NCBI GenBank assembly: GCA_035602155.1
Contig: DATNMW010000173.1
Location: forward strand, 1 to 64,000
DNA from: Bog-159 sp035602155
Lineage (GTDB): Bacteria > Acidobacteriota > Terriglobia > Bryobacterales > Bryobacteraceae
DNA length: 64,000 bases
Direction: 5' to 3'
The notes under the pieces were generated by a model. It saw only the letters and a list, made by a program, of their open reading frames with translations, made no database searches and was not told where the DNA came from. The position numbers were made by a program, and so were the translations under genes. This document shows, in pieces, positions 51,552-59,814 of this stretch; position 1 is the stretch's first letter, and every line of letters starts with the position of its first letter.

Positions 51552-52012
51552 GTCATGCCTTCTTGAAGAACCGTTTAGGATGTCGTCCCGCGCCCAGGGC
51601 AAGACTGGAGCCTACTAGCTTCGCTATTGAGTCCATCAGACCACGACAGCAGCCCCGGAGTCAAGTTCTTCGATGCGATTCAGTACTTGTGCCATGGTAC
51701 TTAAGTCTAATAGCAGGTGACGGTTGCGGGGCGGCCATGTAGATTCTGGCATGGCTGCCTTAACATTTGTTTTACATTTACGTAACCGCATCGCAGCAGT
51801 TTCGGATCGCTCGTAGAACGGTTGGCGGCTCTCTCCCCTGAAACGGCAAGGGGCGAAGTCTTCCGACTCCGCCCGCCCCCTCGCCGTCTGGCTCAAAACT
51901 TTAGGAAGACAAACTGGCGACGAATTCCTCGCCTAACTGAATTCTAAACTTGCCTCGGCTGGCGCGAAAAGAACCGGCTGTACCGTACCAGGTACCACTC
52001 GTGTGCGCTACC
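51552..52012. other. Intergenic region between divergent genes, with one large hairpin
   Basis: No convincing gene. At about 51841-51892 ACGGCAAGGGGCG can pair with CGCCCCCTCGCCGT (one bulge) around an 18-base loop; no T-run follows. A short AT-rich stretch near 51765-51790 (TTTGTTTTACATTTACGTAA) could hold promoter elements for either side but no clear -35/-10 pair was found. Confidence 0.4.
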
Positions 52013-52618
52013 ATGGCCAAAGTGGGTCCATCCTCCGCACAGCCCGCCGATCGCCGGTCTTTTTTCTTGGCCTTGGCAGCCTTCCTGTCCGGCACGGCAT
52101 GCACTAGCGACGCCAGCAGCGCGGACGGTACCGCGTCCGCCCGGCGGCGCGACCCTGGCATGGTCCGGCTGGTTGACTTCTCGGATGCAGGAAAGAGAAT
52201 AGGAATTGTGACGACTCAAAAAGTAGTCAAGAGCGAGGAAGATTGGAAGCGCCAGCTAAGTCCCGACCAGTTTGCGGTCACCCGCAAGAAGGGCACCGAG
52301 CTGGCCTTCACCGGCAAGTACTACAATTTGCACGATCAAGGTATCTACCGGTGTGTGTGTTGTGGCAACGCGCTGTTCAGCTCCGACACCAAGTTCGAAT
52401 CGGGCACCGGCTGGCCGAGTTTTTGGGCGCCCATCGCCAAAGAGAATGTCACGGAGGAAACCGATACCAGCTTTGGGATGATGCGCACCGAGGCTTTGTG
52501 CAGCAAGTGCGATGCCCACCTGGGCCACGTCTTCCCGGACGGACCGCAGCCTACCGGCTTCCGCTACTGCATGAACTCAGCTTCACTGCAGTTCGTCAAA
52601 CACGAAGCACCCAAGTGA
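52013..52618 (+). CDS. msrB: Peptide methionine-(R)-S-oxide reductase, exported
   Basis: 201 residues from ATG 52013. The N-terminal region has ADRRSFFLALAAFLSGTACT, a twin-arginine-like signal with a poor lipobox. The MsrB domain follows at about 70-200: WKRQLSPDQFAVTRKKGTEL, two zinc CxxC sites (RCVCCGN, CSKCDAHLGHVFPDGPQPTG) and the catalytic Cys in RYCMNSASL near the end. It repairs oxidised methionine in envelope proteins. An upstream in-frame start at 51950 would put residues before the signal and is less likely. Confidence 0.85.
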   Translation: MAKVGPSSAQPADRRSFFLALAAFLSGTACTSDASSADGTASARRRDPGMVRLVDFSDAGKRIGIVTTQKVVKSEEDWKRQLSPDQFAVTRKKGTELAFTGKYYNLHDQGIYRCVCCGNALFSSDTKFESGTGWPSFWAPIAKENVTEETDTSFGMMRTEALCSKCDAHLGHVFPDGPQPTGFRYCMNSASLQFVKHEAPK

Positions 52619-52635
52619 CCGGCGTTGCCAGCCGT

Positions 52636-53805
52636 TCAATCTTCCTCAAACGCCTTGCCGCTCTTGGCCTCCGCTTTCACGCGCGTTTCCTTCCACAGCC
52701 CGCTGGCCGGCACAAATAGGACCGCTCCCGCGCAGAAGGCCGCCGCGATCAGCACGACGAACGTGCGGCACGCCGCGGATAGCCGCTTCATGGCGAAACC
52801 AGCCGGCACCCAATGGTCCACTGCCGCCAATCCGTACAGCAACACCTGCGCGCCGATAGCCGCCTCCGCCCATGGGCGCGGAAGCCAAAAACCGCTCACC
52901 GCCATCAGCAGCAAGGCATACGGCAGCAGCAGCCGCCCCAGTTTGTAAGAGAAAAAATGGAAGCCTACCCGCGTCAGAACGTTCAGCAGCCGCGGATAGC
53001 TGCCCACCAACTGAAACAGCCCCGCCAGCGTGCGCACCTTCCGCTGAAATTCCACGTCCAACTGAGTGGGGTAATCGTAAGCGATCGCCTGCCTCTCAAA
53101 GACGAACCGGTAACCTCCAAATATGGCTGCGAGCGGCAGATAGGCATCGTCAATCAGAGCGGCGTCGGGGAGCGGCCGTGCCAACTCGCGGCGCAACGCG
53201 TAGACGCAGCCCGTCGCCACCAGCAGAGAATCCACCGCGGTCAGTTTGTCCCGCAGCCATTTCTCAAATCGCCAATAGAGCCCCACATCGGCTTCCCCGC
53301 CCCCATCGCTCTTCACGAAAACCACATGACCGGAAGCGCCGCCCACTGCCGGATCTCCCAGACAGGTCACCAATTGGCGCAACGCATCGGGCTCCAGTTG
53401 CTGCCGTACATCGGTAAAAAAGAGGACCTCGCCGGTGGCCTGGGCCATGCCCGCATTCAGCGCCGCGGCCTTGCCGCCATGCGGCACCCGCAGCAGTTCG
53501 ACGCCCTCTGCCCCGAACTCCTTTACCAAGCTGTCGGTCTGGTCCATCGACCCGTCCGAGATCACCAGAATTTGCATTCGCAGCCGGGGATAGTCGAGCC
53601 GCAAAATCGATTCCAGCTTTGTCCGTATCCATTTCTCGCCGTTGTAGACGGCCAGCAGGACAGTCACGGTCTTATCCGTAAAACGCTTGTGGACCGGCTT
53701 GGGCCTCCACCAAGCCAACACGGCCAGCAGCAACGGATATCCGGCTACAATATACAAGGCAAACCCGGCGCCCGCCAGAAACAGGATCACCGACAGCTTG
53801 GTCAC
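52636..53805 (-). CDS. Membrane glycosyltransferase family 2 (processive-type)
   Basis: 389 residues beginning at GTG 53805 with an N-terminal helix (VILFLAGAGFALYIVAGYPL). The GT2 domain shows VTVLLAVYNGEKWIRTKLES, ILVISDGSMDQTD, a DVR motif in EVLFFTDVRQQLEPDALRQL, ALIDDAYLPLAAIF as acceptor base region and EFQRKVRTLAG in the place of QxxRW. At least three helices follow at the C-terminus. It makes or extends a surface polysaccharide. Convergent with msrB and divergent from the GT4 gene at 53899. Confidence 0.82.
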   Translation of the reverse strand: MTKLSVILFLAGAGFALYIVAGYPLLLAVLAWWRPKPVHKRFTDKTVTVLLAVYNGEKWIRTKLESILRLDYPRLRMQILVISDGSMDQTDSLVKEFGAEGVELLRVPHGGKAAALNAGMAQATGEVLFFTDVRQQLEPDALRQLVTCLGDPAVGGASGHVVFVKSDGGGEADVGLYWRFEKWLRDKLTAVDSLLVATGCVYALRRELARPLPDAALIDDAYLPLAAIFGGYRFVFERQAIAYDYPTQLDVEFQRKVRTLAGLFQLVGSYPRLLNVLTRVGFHFFSYKLGRLLLPYALLLMAVSGFWLPRPWAEAAIGAQVLLYGLAAVDHWVPAGFAMKRLSAACRTFVVLIAAAFCAGAVLFVPASGLWKETRVKAEAKSGKAFEED

Positions 53806-53898
53806 AGGTTCCCGCTCACTCTACCAGTCTATCGACTGGCGTTCGGCGCACAAAGCTCCCATGCGAAAATGGCAGCTTGATCGATCGCACAGGCCCGC

Positions 53899-55014
53899 AT
53901 GCGCATTTTCGTTGACGCCATCCCCCTGCTGGTGCGCAGCGCCGGCGTCAAGAATTATCTCTTCCACTGGATTATGCACCTGCGCCGCCTGCTGGGCGAC
54001 GAACAAGTCCGGCTTTTCCCCTTCCTGGACCGGCTGCCGGATCTAGATCATGAAGGCTCCGTCGTGGATCCGCCCGGCACTCTCGCACGCCAGGCGCTGC
54101 TCTTTGCGCTGAACCTGTGGCCGAACCATGCCGCCGACATGATGGGGCCTCCCGATGGCATCTTCCACGCCACCAAGCTGCTCTATCCGCCGCGCCGCCT
54201 TCGCCTGACGGCGACCCTGCACGACATGACTTGCTGGCTCCTGCCCGAATTTCACCAGTCCGCGAACGTGGCGGCTGAAAAGCGCTTCGCCGAGCGTATC
54301 TGGAAAGAAGCCGACGGCCTGATCGCCGTTTCCGAGAGCACCCGCCGCGATGCCTTGCAGGTCTTAGACCTGAATCCGGACGCGATCCAAGTGATTTATC
54401 CGGGCGTGGCAGAGCCGTTTTTCGCGGCTACCGCCGAGACAAGCGTCTCCGCGCGTCTAAAGTATGGACTTCGCCGGCCCTACGCGCTGTATGTAGGAAC
54501 GGTCGAACCTCGTAAGAATCTGGACCGTTTGCTGGACGCTTGGCAAACTCTGCCCAATTCAGTGCGCGAACAATTCGATCTGGTGATTGCCGGTCCCGAA
54601 GGATGGCAGTCCGCCGGAACATTGGCCCGGCTGCGCGCACCCGCTTCAGGCGTACGCTACCTGGCCTATGTGCCGGAGGCCCATCTGCCGGGTATTACGG
54701 CCGGCGCAACTGTCTTTGTCTATCCGTCGCTTTACGAAGGCTTCGGCTTCCCGGTGGCGCAAGCCATGGCGGCCGGCGTACCCGTGATAACTTCCAACCT
54801 GTCGTCGTTGCCCGAAGTAACGGGCGGCGCTGCCGCATTGATCGATCCGCACAGTCCGGCTGAACTGCGGGCTGCCTTAGACCGTCTGCTCACCTCGCCA
54901 GCCACGCGCGCGCAGCTAGCGAGAGCCGGCAAAGCCCAAGCGCAACGTTTCCGTTGGGACACCTGTGCCCGCCGATCGCTGGAATTTTTTGCCCGGATAC
55001 TGGGCCGTGTTTAG
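53899..55014 (+). CDS. Glycosyltransferase family 4
   Basis: 371 residues, GT-B. N-terminal MRIFVDAIPLLVRSAGVKNY, central YALYVGTVEPRKNLDRLLDA (start of the donor domain) and the EX7E motif in VFVYPSLYEGFGFPVAQAMA followed by GVPVITSNLSSLPEVTGGAA. Such retaining transferases use NDP-sugars at the inner membrane or in the cytoplasm. Convergent with the kinase-like gene at 55034. Confidence 0.85.
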   Translation: MRIFVDAIPLLVRSAGVKNYLFHWIMHLRRLLGDEQVRLFPFLDRLPDLDHEGSVVDPPGTLARQALLFALNLWPNHAADMMGPPDGIFHATKLLYPPRRLRLTATLHDMTCWLLPEFHQSANVAAEKRFAERIWKEADGLIAVSESTRRDALQVLDLNPDAIQVIYPGVAEPFFAATAETSVSARLKYGLRRPYALYVGTVEPRKNLDRLLDAWQTLPNSVREQFDLVIAGPEGWQSAGTLARLRAPASGVRYLAYVPEAHLPGITAGATVFVYPSLYEGFGFPVAQAMAAGVPVITSNLSSLPEVTGGAAALIDPHSPAELRAALDRLLTSPATRAQLARAGKAQAQRFRWDTCARRSLEFFARILGRV

Positions 55015-55033
55015 CTCATGTTTAAACTCATGT

Positions 55034-56125
55034 TTAGCTCACACTCAGTTCGGTTACCAGCGCCTGCTTGCGGTACTCGATACCTTCGTTCGCCTCTGCC
55101 CGCTCATCCAGCGAATTACCCAGACTCGCCAACAAATACAACAGGAACAAACCGCGCGCGCCTGGCGCTGCGTTCAGATCGAATTTGGCTCTCCAGCTTT
55201 TCTTCACCAGGCTGGCCACCTGCACGCTGAAGTGGAAGGTGTCCCACCCCAAAGGCGCTCCCTCTGCGCCGGACTCCCAATCGAAGACCGCCAGCCGCCC
55301 ATCCTGTACGCGCGTGTTCCAGGGAGCGAAGTCGCCATGCCAGACGCCGCACGGAACCGTAACCTTCTCCAGATCGCGGCGGGCCGCCACCAAGGCCGCC
55401 CTGCCCAATTGCTGCCAGCGCCAGTCGCAGAGGCGGGTCACGGCTTTCCAGCGTGCGCCAACTTCCTCCACAACCTGGAGACCGGACTTGTCCAGGCGCC
55501 GTACGGCAGCCAACTTTTCGAGAAATTCCACGTGCAGGCCGGACAATTTCGCCGGTCCGGGCCGGCCTTGCAGCGGCGACTGAAACAGCAAGTAACTGTT
55601 CTGCCATTCGCCGGCGTACAGCACGCGCGGCACATCCAGCCGCATAGGAGCAATGTCTTCGAGCACTTTCGCTTCATGCCGCACACGCTCGCCTGCCGGC
55701 TTGGTCAGTCCCAGCTTGACGTAGCCCAGAGTTTCGCCGCCGGCCCGCATCACCTGGATGGTGAGCTTACGATACCTGCCGGGAGCGGCTAGCGACATGG
55801 CGAACGCCGGGTTACGCTCTCCCGTAACGTTGCTGACCAAGGCTTTTAACCCTACTGGCTCTCCCACGTGCAGCGAGTGCATCGCCCAGCCGCTCCAGCC
55901 CGTCTTGACTATCTGTGCGAGCAAGCCCTTCCGCACGCGCGCGCCGAACGCATAAGGCGTGTAGACCCTGAAAGCTTCCAGCGTCGTGCGGCTATCCCCT
56001 AACGGAAGCAGATAACGCGGCTCCTGGCGCGACGGAAGCACGGCAAAACGGCGGCGCATGGGATCACCCTGCGCCGTCCGCCGGCCGGCGAAACATTCCA
56101 AAGCCGCTTGCAGGGCGTCGCTCAT
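55034..56125 (-). CDS. Aminoglycoside phosphotransferase/choline-kinase-like protein
   Basis: 363 residues from ATG 56125. Residues about 160-330 carry the kinase fold: a lid (GYVKLGLTKPAGERVRHEAK), the Brenner motif VWHGDFAPWNTRVQDGRLAV near 275 with catalytic Asp and Asn, and FDWESGAEGAPLGWDTFHF with the metal Asp. The first 140 residues are not recognised. In polysaccharide regions such kinases phosphorylate a sugar or a polar group; the substrate is unknown. Confidence 0.72.
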   Translation of the reverse strand: MSDALQAALECFAGRRTAQGDPMRRRFAVLPSRQEPRYLLPLGDSRTTLEAFRVYTPYAFGARVRKGLLAQIVKTGWSGWAMHSLHVGEPVGLKALVSNVTGERNPAFAMSLAAPGRYRKLTIQVMRAGGETLGYVKLGLTKPAGERVRHEAKVLEDIAPMRLDVPRVLYAGEWQNSYLLFQSPLQGRPGPAKLSGLHVEFLEKLAAVRRLDKSGLQVVEEVGARWKAVTRLCDWRWQQLGRAALVAARRDLEKVTVPCGVWHGDFAPWNTRVQDGRLAVFDWESGAEGAPLGWDTFHFSVQVASLVKKSWRAKFDLNAAPGARGLFLLYLLASLGNSLDERAEANEGIEYRKQALVTELSVS

Positions 56126-56281
56126 AAAAGGGCCGATTACAATTATTTGAGTGCGTAACACCGCAAGTCAATTCGTCCGCTCTCGTATTTAAGCCTAAGG
56201 GTTTTCCGAGTCCACTCTGTTAAATATCGCGGGCAGGAGCCGAAAGGCATTTTTGTGGAACACTGGAGTAAGAGTTGACCG

Positions 56282-57739
56282 ATGCCTCCCGGCGATGTAT
56301 ACGCTCGTGTCTTTGAAAATGCGCAGTCCGGTCTGCTTCTTTTGGAAAAGGATACCGGCCGCATACTGGAAGCCAATGCCGCATTCTTGCGGATGGCCGG
56401 GCGCCGCAGCGAAGTGGCGGGGCGCAGTTTCTGGAAACCGCCATTGGTGGCGGACGCTGAAGCGGGGGCCGCGATACACGAACACTTGCTTGCCGGCGGC
56501 ACGGTCACCGGCGTGGAGTTGCCGCTCCAGACCGGCGACGGGCGCTGGTTGCTGCTGGAGGTTAGCGGCGGCACGGTCAGCGGGCTGATCCAATTGGAAG
56601 TTCGGAACGCCACTGAGCGTGAACAAGCGCGCCTCGCCGAACGCATTGAGACGCTGCGTTTGCTGGCCGGACGGACGGCCGCCGAGTTCCACAATTTACA
56701 CCGCTCCCTGCTGTCCATGGGTGATCTGCTGTTGGTCGGCGCCAGCCAAGGCAGGCCCGTGCTCCGCGAATTGGAAGAGATCCAGCAGGCGAGCGAACGG
56801 GCCAGCGCCATCGCCGAACAGCTACTGGCATTTAGCGGAGGGCTGGCACTCCAGGCCCGGCCGGTGTCACTCAACGATCTGGTGGAAGGCGCTCTGCCCC
56901 GGTTGCGGCAGCTATTCGGGCGCGATATCGAAATTGTCCCGGAGCTTAACCAGGATCTTGCGCCCGTGCTGGCCGACCCGGTGCGCGTGCGGCAGATCAT
57001 CTTGAAGCTGGCCGCCAATTCGCGGGAGGCGATGGAGCGCGGCGGTACCTTCTGCCTGCAGACCGGCGCCGCACCAAGCGTGGAGCCGGGTTTCGGAGCC
57101 GCTGAGGTTGCCGGCGGGCCGTACGGGGTGCTGGCGGTGAGCGACAGCGGGCCGGGCCTGGACGACGATAGCTGGGCGCATCTGTACGAGCCCTTCTTCA
57201 GTACTAAGGCGAATGGCCGAGGGTTGGGGTTGGGGTTGGCGGCAGTCTACGGTATTGTCCGGCAGAGTGGCGGCCACCTGTGGGCGTATAGCCAACCCGG
57301 TAAGGGAGCCACATTCCGTATTTATCTGCCCTTGGCGGGAACGCACTTCCCTGCCTCGCCGGCGCCGCGATTGGATTGTTCGCCCGGCAACGCCACCATT
57401 CTGCTGGTTGAAGCCCACGACGGAATGCGCACGGTCATGGCGAACCTGCTGAAAAAACGCGGCTATCGCGTGCTGGCTGCGCTGCATTCCAAGGAAGCAC
57501 TGCGGGTAACGGAGGCACAAGGGCCACCGGACCTGCTGATCAGCCGGCCGGAGCCGGAACTGGCCATGCGTCTGGCGCGTATGCAGCCTCGGCTGCGGGT
57601 GCTATACCTCGGAGGACATGCCGACGACCTTGTGGCGCAAGACCACGGGTTGCCGTTACGGACCCTCATGTTGCGGAAGCCTTTCGAGCCGGAGACACTA
57701 TTGGCGACAGTTTCGGACCTGCTTTCCCAACCCCTGTAG
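56282..57739 (+). CDS. Hybrid histidine kinase-like protein with degenerate phosphorylation sites
   Basis: 485 residues: PAS domain (about 1-115, VFENAQSGLLLLEKDTGRIL), a dimerisation helix region (118-185), a HATPase domain (225-350, KLAANSREAME, VSDSGPGLDDDSW, FFSTKANGRGLGLGLAAVYG) and a receiver-like domain (370-485). In the H-box, where AHDFNN is usual, the sequence is AAEFHN, so the phospho-accepting His is missing from its place. In the receiver the Asp site reads LLISRPEPE, with Arg where Asp is expected, and the acidic pair is EA. The ATP site looks intact. It may act as a ligand-sensing, non-phosphorelay switch, or be decaying. Diverges from the gene at 55034. Confidence 0.78.
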   Translation: MPPGDVYARVFENAQSGLLLLEKDTGRILEANAAFLRMAGRRSEVAGRSFWKPPLVADAEAGAAIHEHLLAGGTVTGVELPLQTGDGRWLLLEVSGGTVSGLIQLEVRNATEREQARLAERIETLRLLAGRTAAEFHNLHRSLLSMGDLLLVGASQGRPVLRELEEIQQASERASAIAEQLLAFSGGLALQARPVSLNDLVEGALPRLRQLFGRDIEIVPELNQDLAPVLADPVRVRQIILKLAANSREAMERGGTFCLQTGAAPSVEPGFGAAEVAGGPYGVLAVSDSGPGLDDDSWAHLYEPFFSTKANGRGLGLGLAAVYGIVRQSGGHLWAYSQPGKGATFRIYLPLAGTHFPASPAPRLDCSPGNATILLVEAHDGMRTVMANLLKKRGYRVLAALHSKEALRVTEAQGPPDLLISRPEPELAMRLARMQPRLRVLYLGGHADDLVAQDHGLPLRTLMLRKPFEPETLLATVSDLLSQPL

Positions 57740-57802
57740 TCGATTCAGCCCTAGCCAAAATAAGCCGCGCCGCATTGTTTCATTACTTTCATCACTTTGC
57801 TG

Positions 57803-57832
57803 TTGACAATGCAAGTCCTGTACGCTTAGCAT
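57803..57832 (+). promoter_or_regulatory. Likely promoter of the ParA module
   Basis: Perfect TTGACA (57803-57808), 18-base spacer, TAGCAT (57827-57832, four of six). It stands right upstream of the MerR-like gene at 57851. Confidence 0.45.
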
Positions 57833-57850
57833 CAAGAATATACCTATCCA

Positions 57851-58051
57851 ATGAAGGCGCGCTGTGAACCTTACATGAAGTCCCAGGAAGTAGCGGACGT
57901 CCTGGGAATTACCAAGCGCACGCTGATGAACTGGTTGCGTACACAAAAGATCCAGGAACCGGAACGCAATCAGGCGAACCGTTACCGGCGTTGGACTGCG
58001 CAGGACGTAGAGCGTATCCGGCATACTCTAGCGGAGAACAACAGTGATTAG
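57851..58051 (+). CDS. Small MerR/excisionase-like DNA-binding protein
   Basis: 66 residues: MKSQEVADVLGITKRTLMNW forms the helix-turn-helix and RYRRWTAQDVERIRHTL the wing and following helix of MerR-type domains. ATG 57851 or the in-frame ATG 57875 are both possible; neither has a clear ribosome binding site, and the presumed transcript start is only some 12 bases before the first. It is too short to hold an effector domain. Its end overlaps the ParA gene by eight bases, so the three genes 57851-59727 form one unit. Confidence 0.7.
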   Translation: MKARCEPYMKSQEVADVLGITKRTLMNWLRTQKIQEPERNQANRYRRWTAQDVERIRHTLAENNSD

Positions 58052-58847
58052 GCTCGTGATTTCCAATCAACGAGGCGGCGTGGCCAAGACCACCACCGCT
58101 ACCACCCTGGCGCGTCTGTGGGCAGATTTGGGCCGTAAGGTGCTGCTGATCGATACCGATCCGCAGGGATCTGTGGGGATGTCCCTGGGCCTGAAGGCCG
58201 ATAAGTTCCTCCATCATTTTGTGGTCTACAATCACTTATTCGAAAGCTGCCTGGTACACGCCACACCCAACATCGACGTGCTTTGCAGCAGCCGCGAGAC
58301 CATCCAGGCCGAGGCCTCCCTGATGGGCGTACCCGCGCGGGAGATGTCTTTTTCCCTGCTTTTCTCCAAGGTGGACGAACCCTACGACATCGTGCTCATC
58401 GACGTAGCCCCGTCGATCACACTCATGCAGACCTGCGCCATGGTTTACGCGCAACGGGTCCTGATTCCGGTCAGTATGGACACCCTCAGCCTGCAGGGTG
58501 CCGGCGCCTGCCTGGAGACGGCGCGTATGATGAACGAGCTCTTCCGCGTGAATGTGCGGCCAGCCGGGCTGTTGCCCGTCATGGTGGACCGGCGGTTTCA
58601 GCATACCGCGGTGATGATGAAGTCCCTGGAAGATCTCTCGGCCAAATTCAGGATTCCCCTGCTCCCGGCCATCCGGACAGACGTCACGGTCGCCAAGTGC
58701 GGCCGCGCACGCCAGTTCTTGGTGGACTACGATCCCAAGTGTAAAGCTATGGAAGACTATGAGATAGCGGGAATCCAGCTATTGGAGCTGCTCGATGAGC
58801 GAGCCGACCAAAGAGAATCCGAAAACGCCCAAACGGTCCAAGCGTAG
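58044..58847 (+). CDS. ParA-family ATPase
   Basis: 267 residues starting at GTG 58044, where the deviant Walker A box begins almost at once: ISNQRGGVAKTTTATTLARL. Here GGVAKTT has the signature first Lys position changed to Arg (QRGGVAKT in place of KGGVGKT). Walker A' is VLLIDTDPQGS and Walker B YDIVLIDVAPSIT. ParA ATPases form dimers on DNA and move plasmids, chromosomes or protein clusters. The overlap with both neighbours suggests a plasmid-like partition unit. In polysaccharide regions ParA/BcsQ-like proteins may also place secretion complexes at the pole, so this is an alternative. Confidence 0.82.
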   Translation: MIRLVISNQRGGVAKTTTATTLARLWADLGRKVLLIDTDPQGSVGMSLGLKADKFLHHFVVYNHLFESCLVHATPNIDVLCSSRETIQAEASLMGVPAREMSFSLLFSKVDEPYDIVLIDVAPSITLMQTCAMVYAQRVLIPVSMDTLSLQGAGACLETARMMNELFRVNVRPAGLLPVMVDRRFQHTAVMMKSLEDLSAKFRIPLLPAIRTDVTVAKCGRARQFLVDYDPKCKAMEDYEIAGIQLLELLDERADQRESENAQTVQA

Positions 58848-59727
58848 ACCCGCCATGGAGCCGCTCGGCTGGGACGAGATCGTCAGCCAGCCGGGCATGG
58901 GTGGCTACCTATCCTTTTTGAACGGGCCGGTTCCCCTCCCCCACCTCCAAGGTTCGGCTACTGGCTTTGTACCGGACCCTGGGGTTGCTTCAGACCCTCG
59001 GATTATGACAGACCCGGCAGTTATTTCGAGCCCTGCTCTGCATTCGGTCCCTGGGCCCTTTTTGAGCCCAGCAGCCCCGCAGATGGCGGACACGCCTAAT
59101 ATCGCCGCACTCCCTGGTGCTGCTCCAGCCCCTGTGGTTGATTTAAGCCCACAGATTGATATGAAATCAGAGGACCCCGTAACGGCCCCTGTCACCACTT
59201 CAAGCCCTGGGGTTGTTTCGGCTCCTGCATCCGAGCCAATCCGTGACGTCCGGCGCTCGACAATTTCCTCAACCCCTGAGGTCGTTTCGATCCCTGCGGC
59301 TCCTCCGCTGCGCCTCCGTATCCGCAGATGCGCGGCAACTCACGATGGACATTCACTCGGCGAAGAGGTTCTCTATCAAGCCCTCTGGAAGGCGGCCCAG
59401 GCGGACTCCGCCGAAGCCCGCACCATCGTAATTGGCTGGCGCGGTATGTCGCAACTCTGCCGGATGACCCCTAAGAACTGTAAAATCAACACGCAACGCC
59501 TGATCCGCAAGTTGGCACTGGAAATTCTATCGCCTTACAATACGCCCGAGTCCATCGGCACCACCTACCGTGTTTACTCTGACGAAGCCATTTTACAGCG
59601 GCGACGCAATGCCGGCTTGGAATGGGTAGTGCGGAGTAGGGGAGTGGAGTTCGTCGATCCAGCCACTGGAATTAGCATTCTGCCCATCTGTGCGCATACG
59701 TATCAAAGCGACCCTTCGTTGATATAA
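58795..59727 (+). CDS. Protein with hexapeptide repeats and a winged-helix C-terminal domain
   Basis: 310 residues; ATG 58795 with GGAG upstream overlaps parA by 53 bases. Residues about 20-45 have a PLGWDEIVSQPGMGGYLSFL segment, which might interact with the ATPase. Residues about 60-180 are Pro/Ser/Val-rich with a degenerate six-residue unit (DPGVAS, DPAVIS, SPGVVS, TPEVVS). Residues about 185-270 look like a winged helix: LGEEVLYQALWKAAQ, IVIGWRGMSQLCRMTPKNCK and TQRLIRKLALEIL, as in replication initiators or MarR-like proteins. Possible ParB-like partner or replication initiator remnant. The family is not certain. Confidence 0.6.
   Translation: MSEPTKENPKTPKRSKRRPAMEPLGWDEIVSQPGMGGYLSFLNGPVPLPHLQGSATGFVPDPGVASDPRIMTDPAVISSPALHSVPGPFLSPAAPQMADTPNIAALPGAAPAPVVDLSPQIDMKSEDPVTAPVTTSSPGVVSAPASEPIRDVRRSTISSTPEVVSIPAAPPLRLRIRRCAATHDGHSLGEEVLYQALWKAAQADSAEARTIVIGWRGMSQLCRMTPKNCKINTQRLIRKLALEILSPYNTPESIGTTYRVYSDEAILQRRRNAGLEWVVRSRGVEFVDPATGISILPICAHTYQSDPSLI
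58974..59300 (+). repeat. Degenerate 18-base repeats inside the winged-helix gene
   Basis: Units like CCCTGGGGTTGCTTCAGA at 58977, 59203 and related ones near 59009, 59131 and 59273 recur with an 18-base phase in places, coding for the hexapeptide xPGVVS. Some bases are conserved at silent positions as well, so the DNA itself may matter (for example as a partition site), or the repeats are just recent expansions. Confidence 0.5.
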
Positions 59728-59814
59728 TTCGAAAAATATTTGGGATTACCGCCCAGAACCGCCACTAATGTTTCCTAAGAGACTTTCAGGGCAGGGCATT
59801 GACCTGCTCCGGCT

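Noticed and set aside
51841..51892. Large hairpin before msrB as a riboswitch
   Set aside because: Only one imperfect stem with no conserved motif known to me; it also lacks a T-run, so it is listed only as an intergenic feature.
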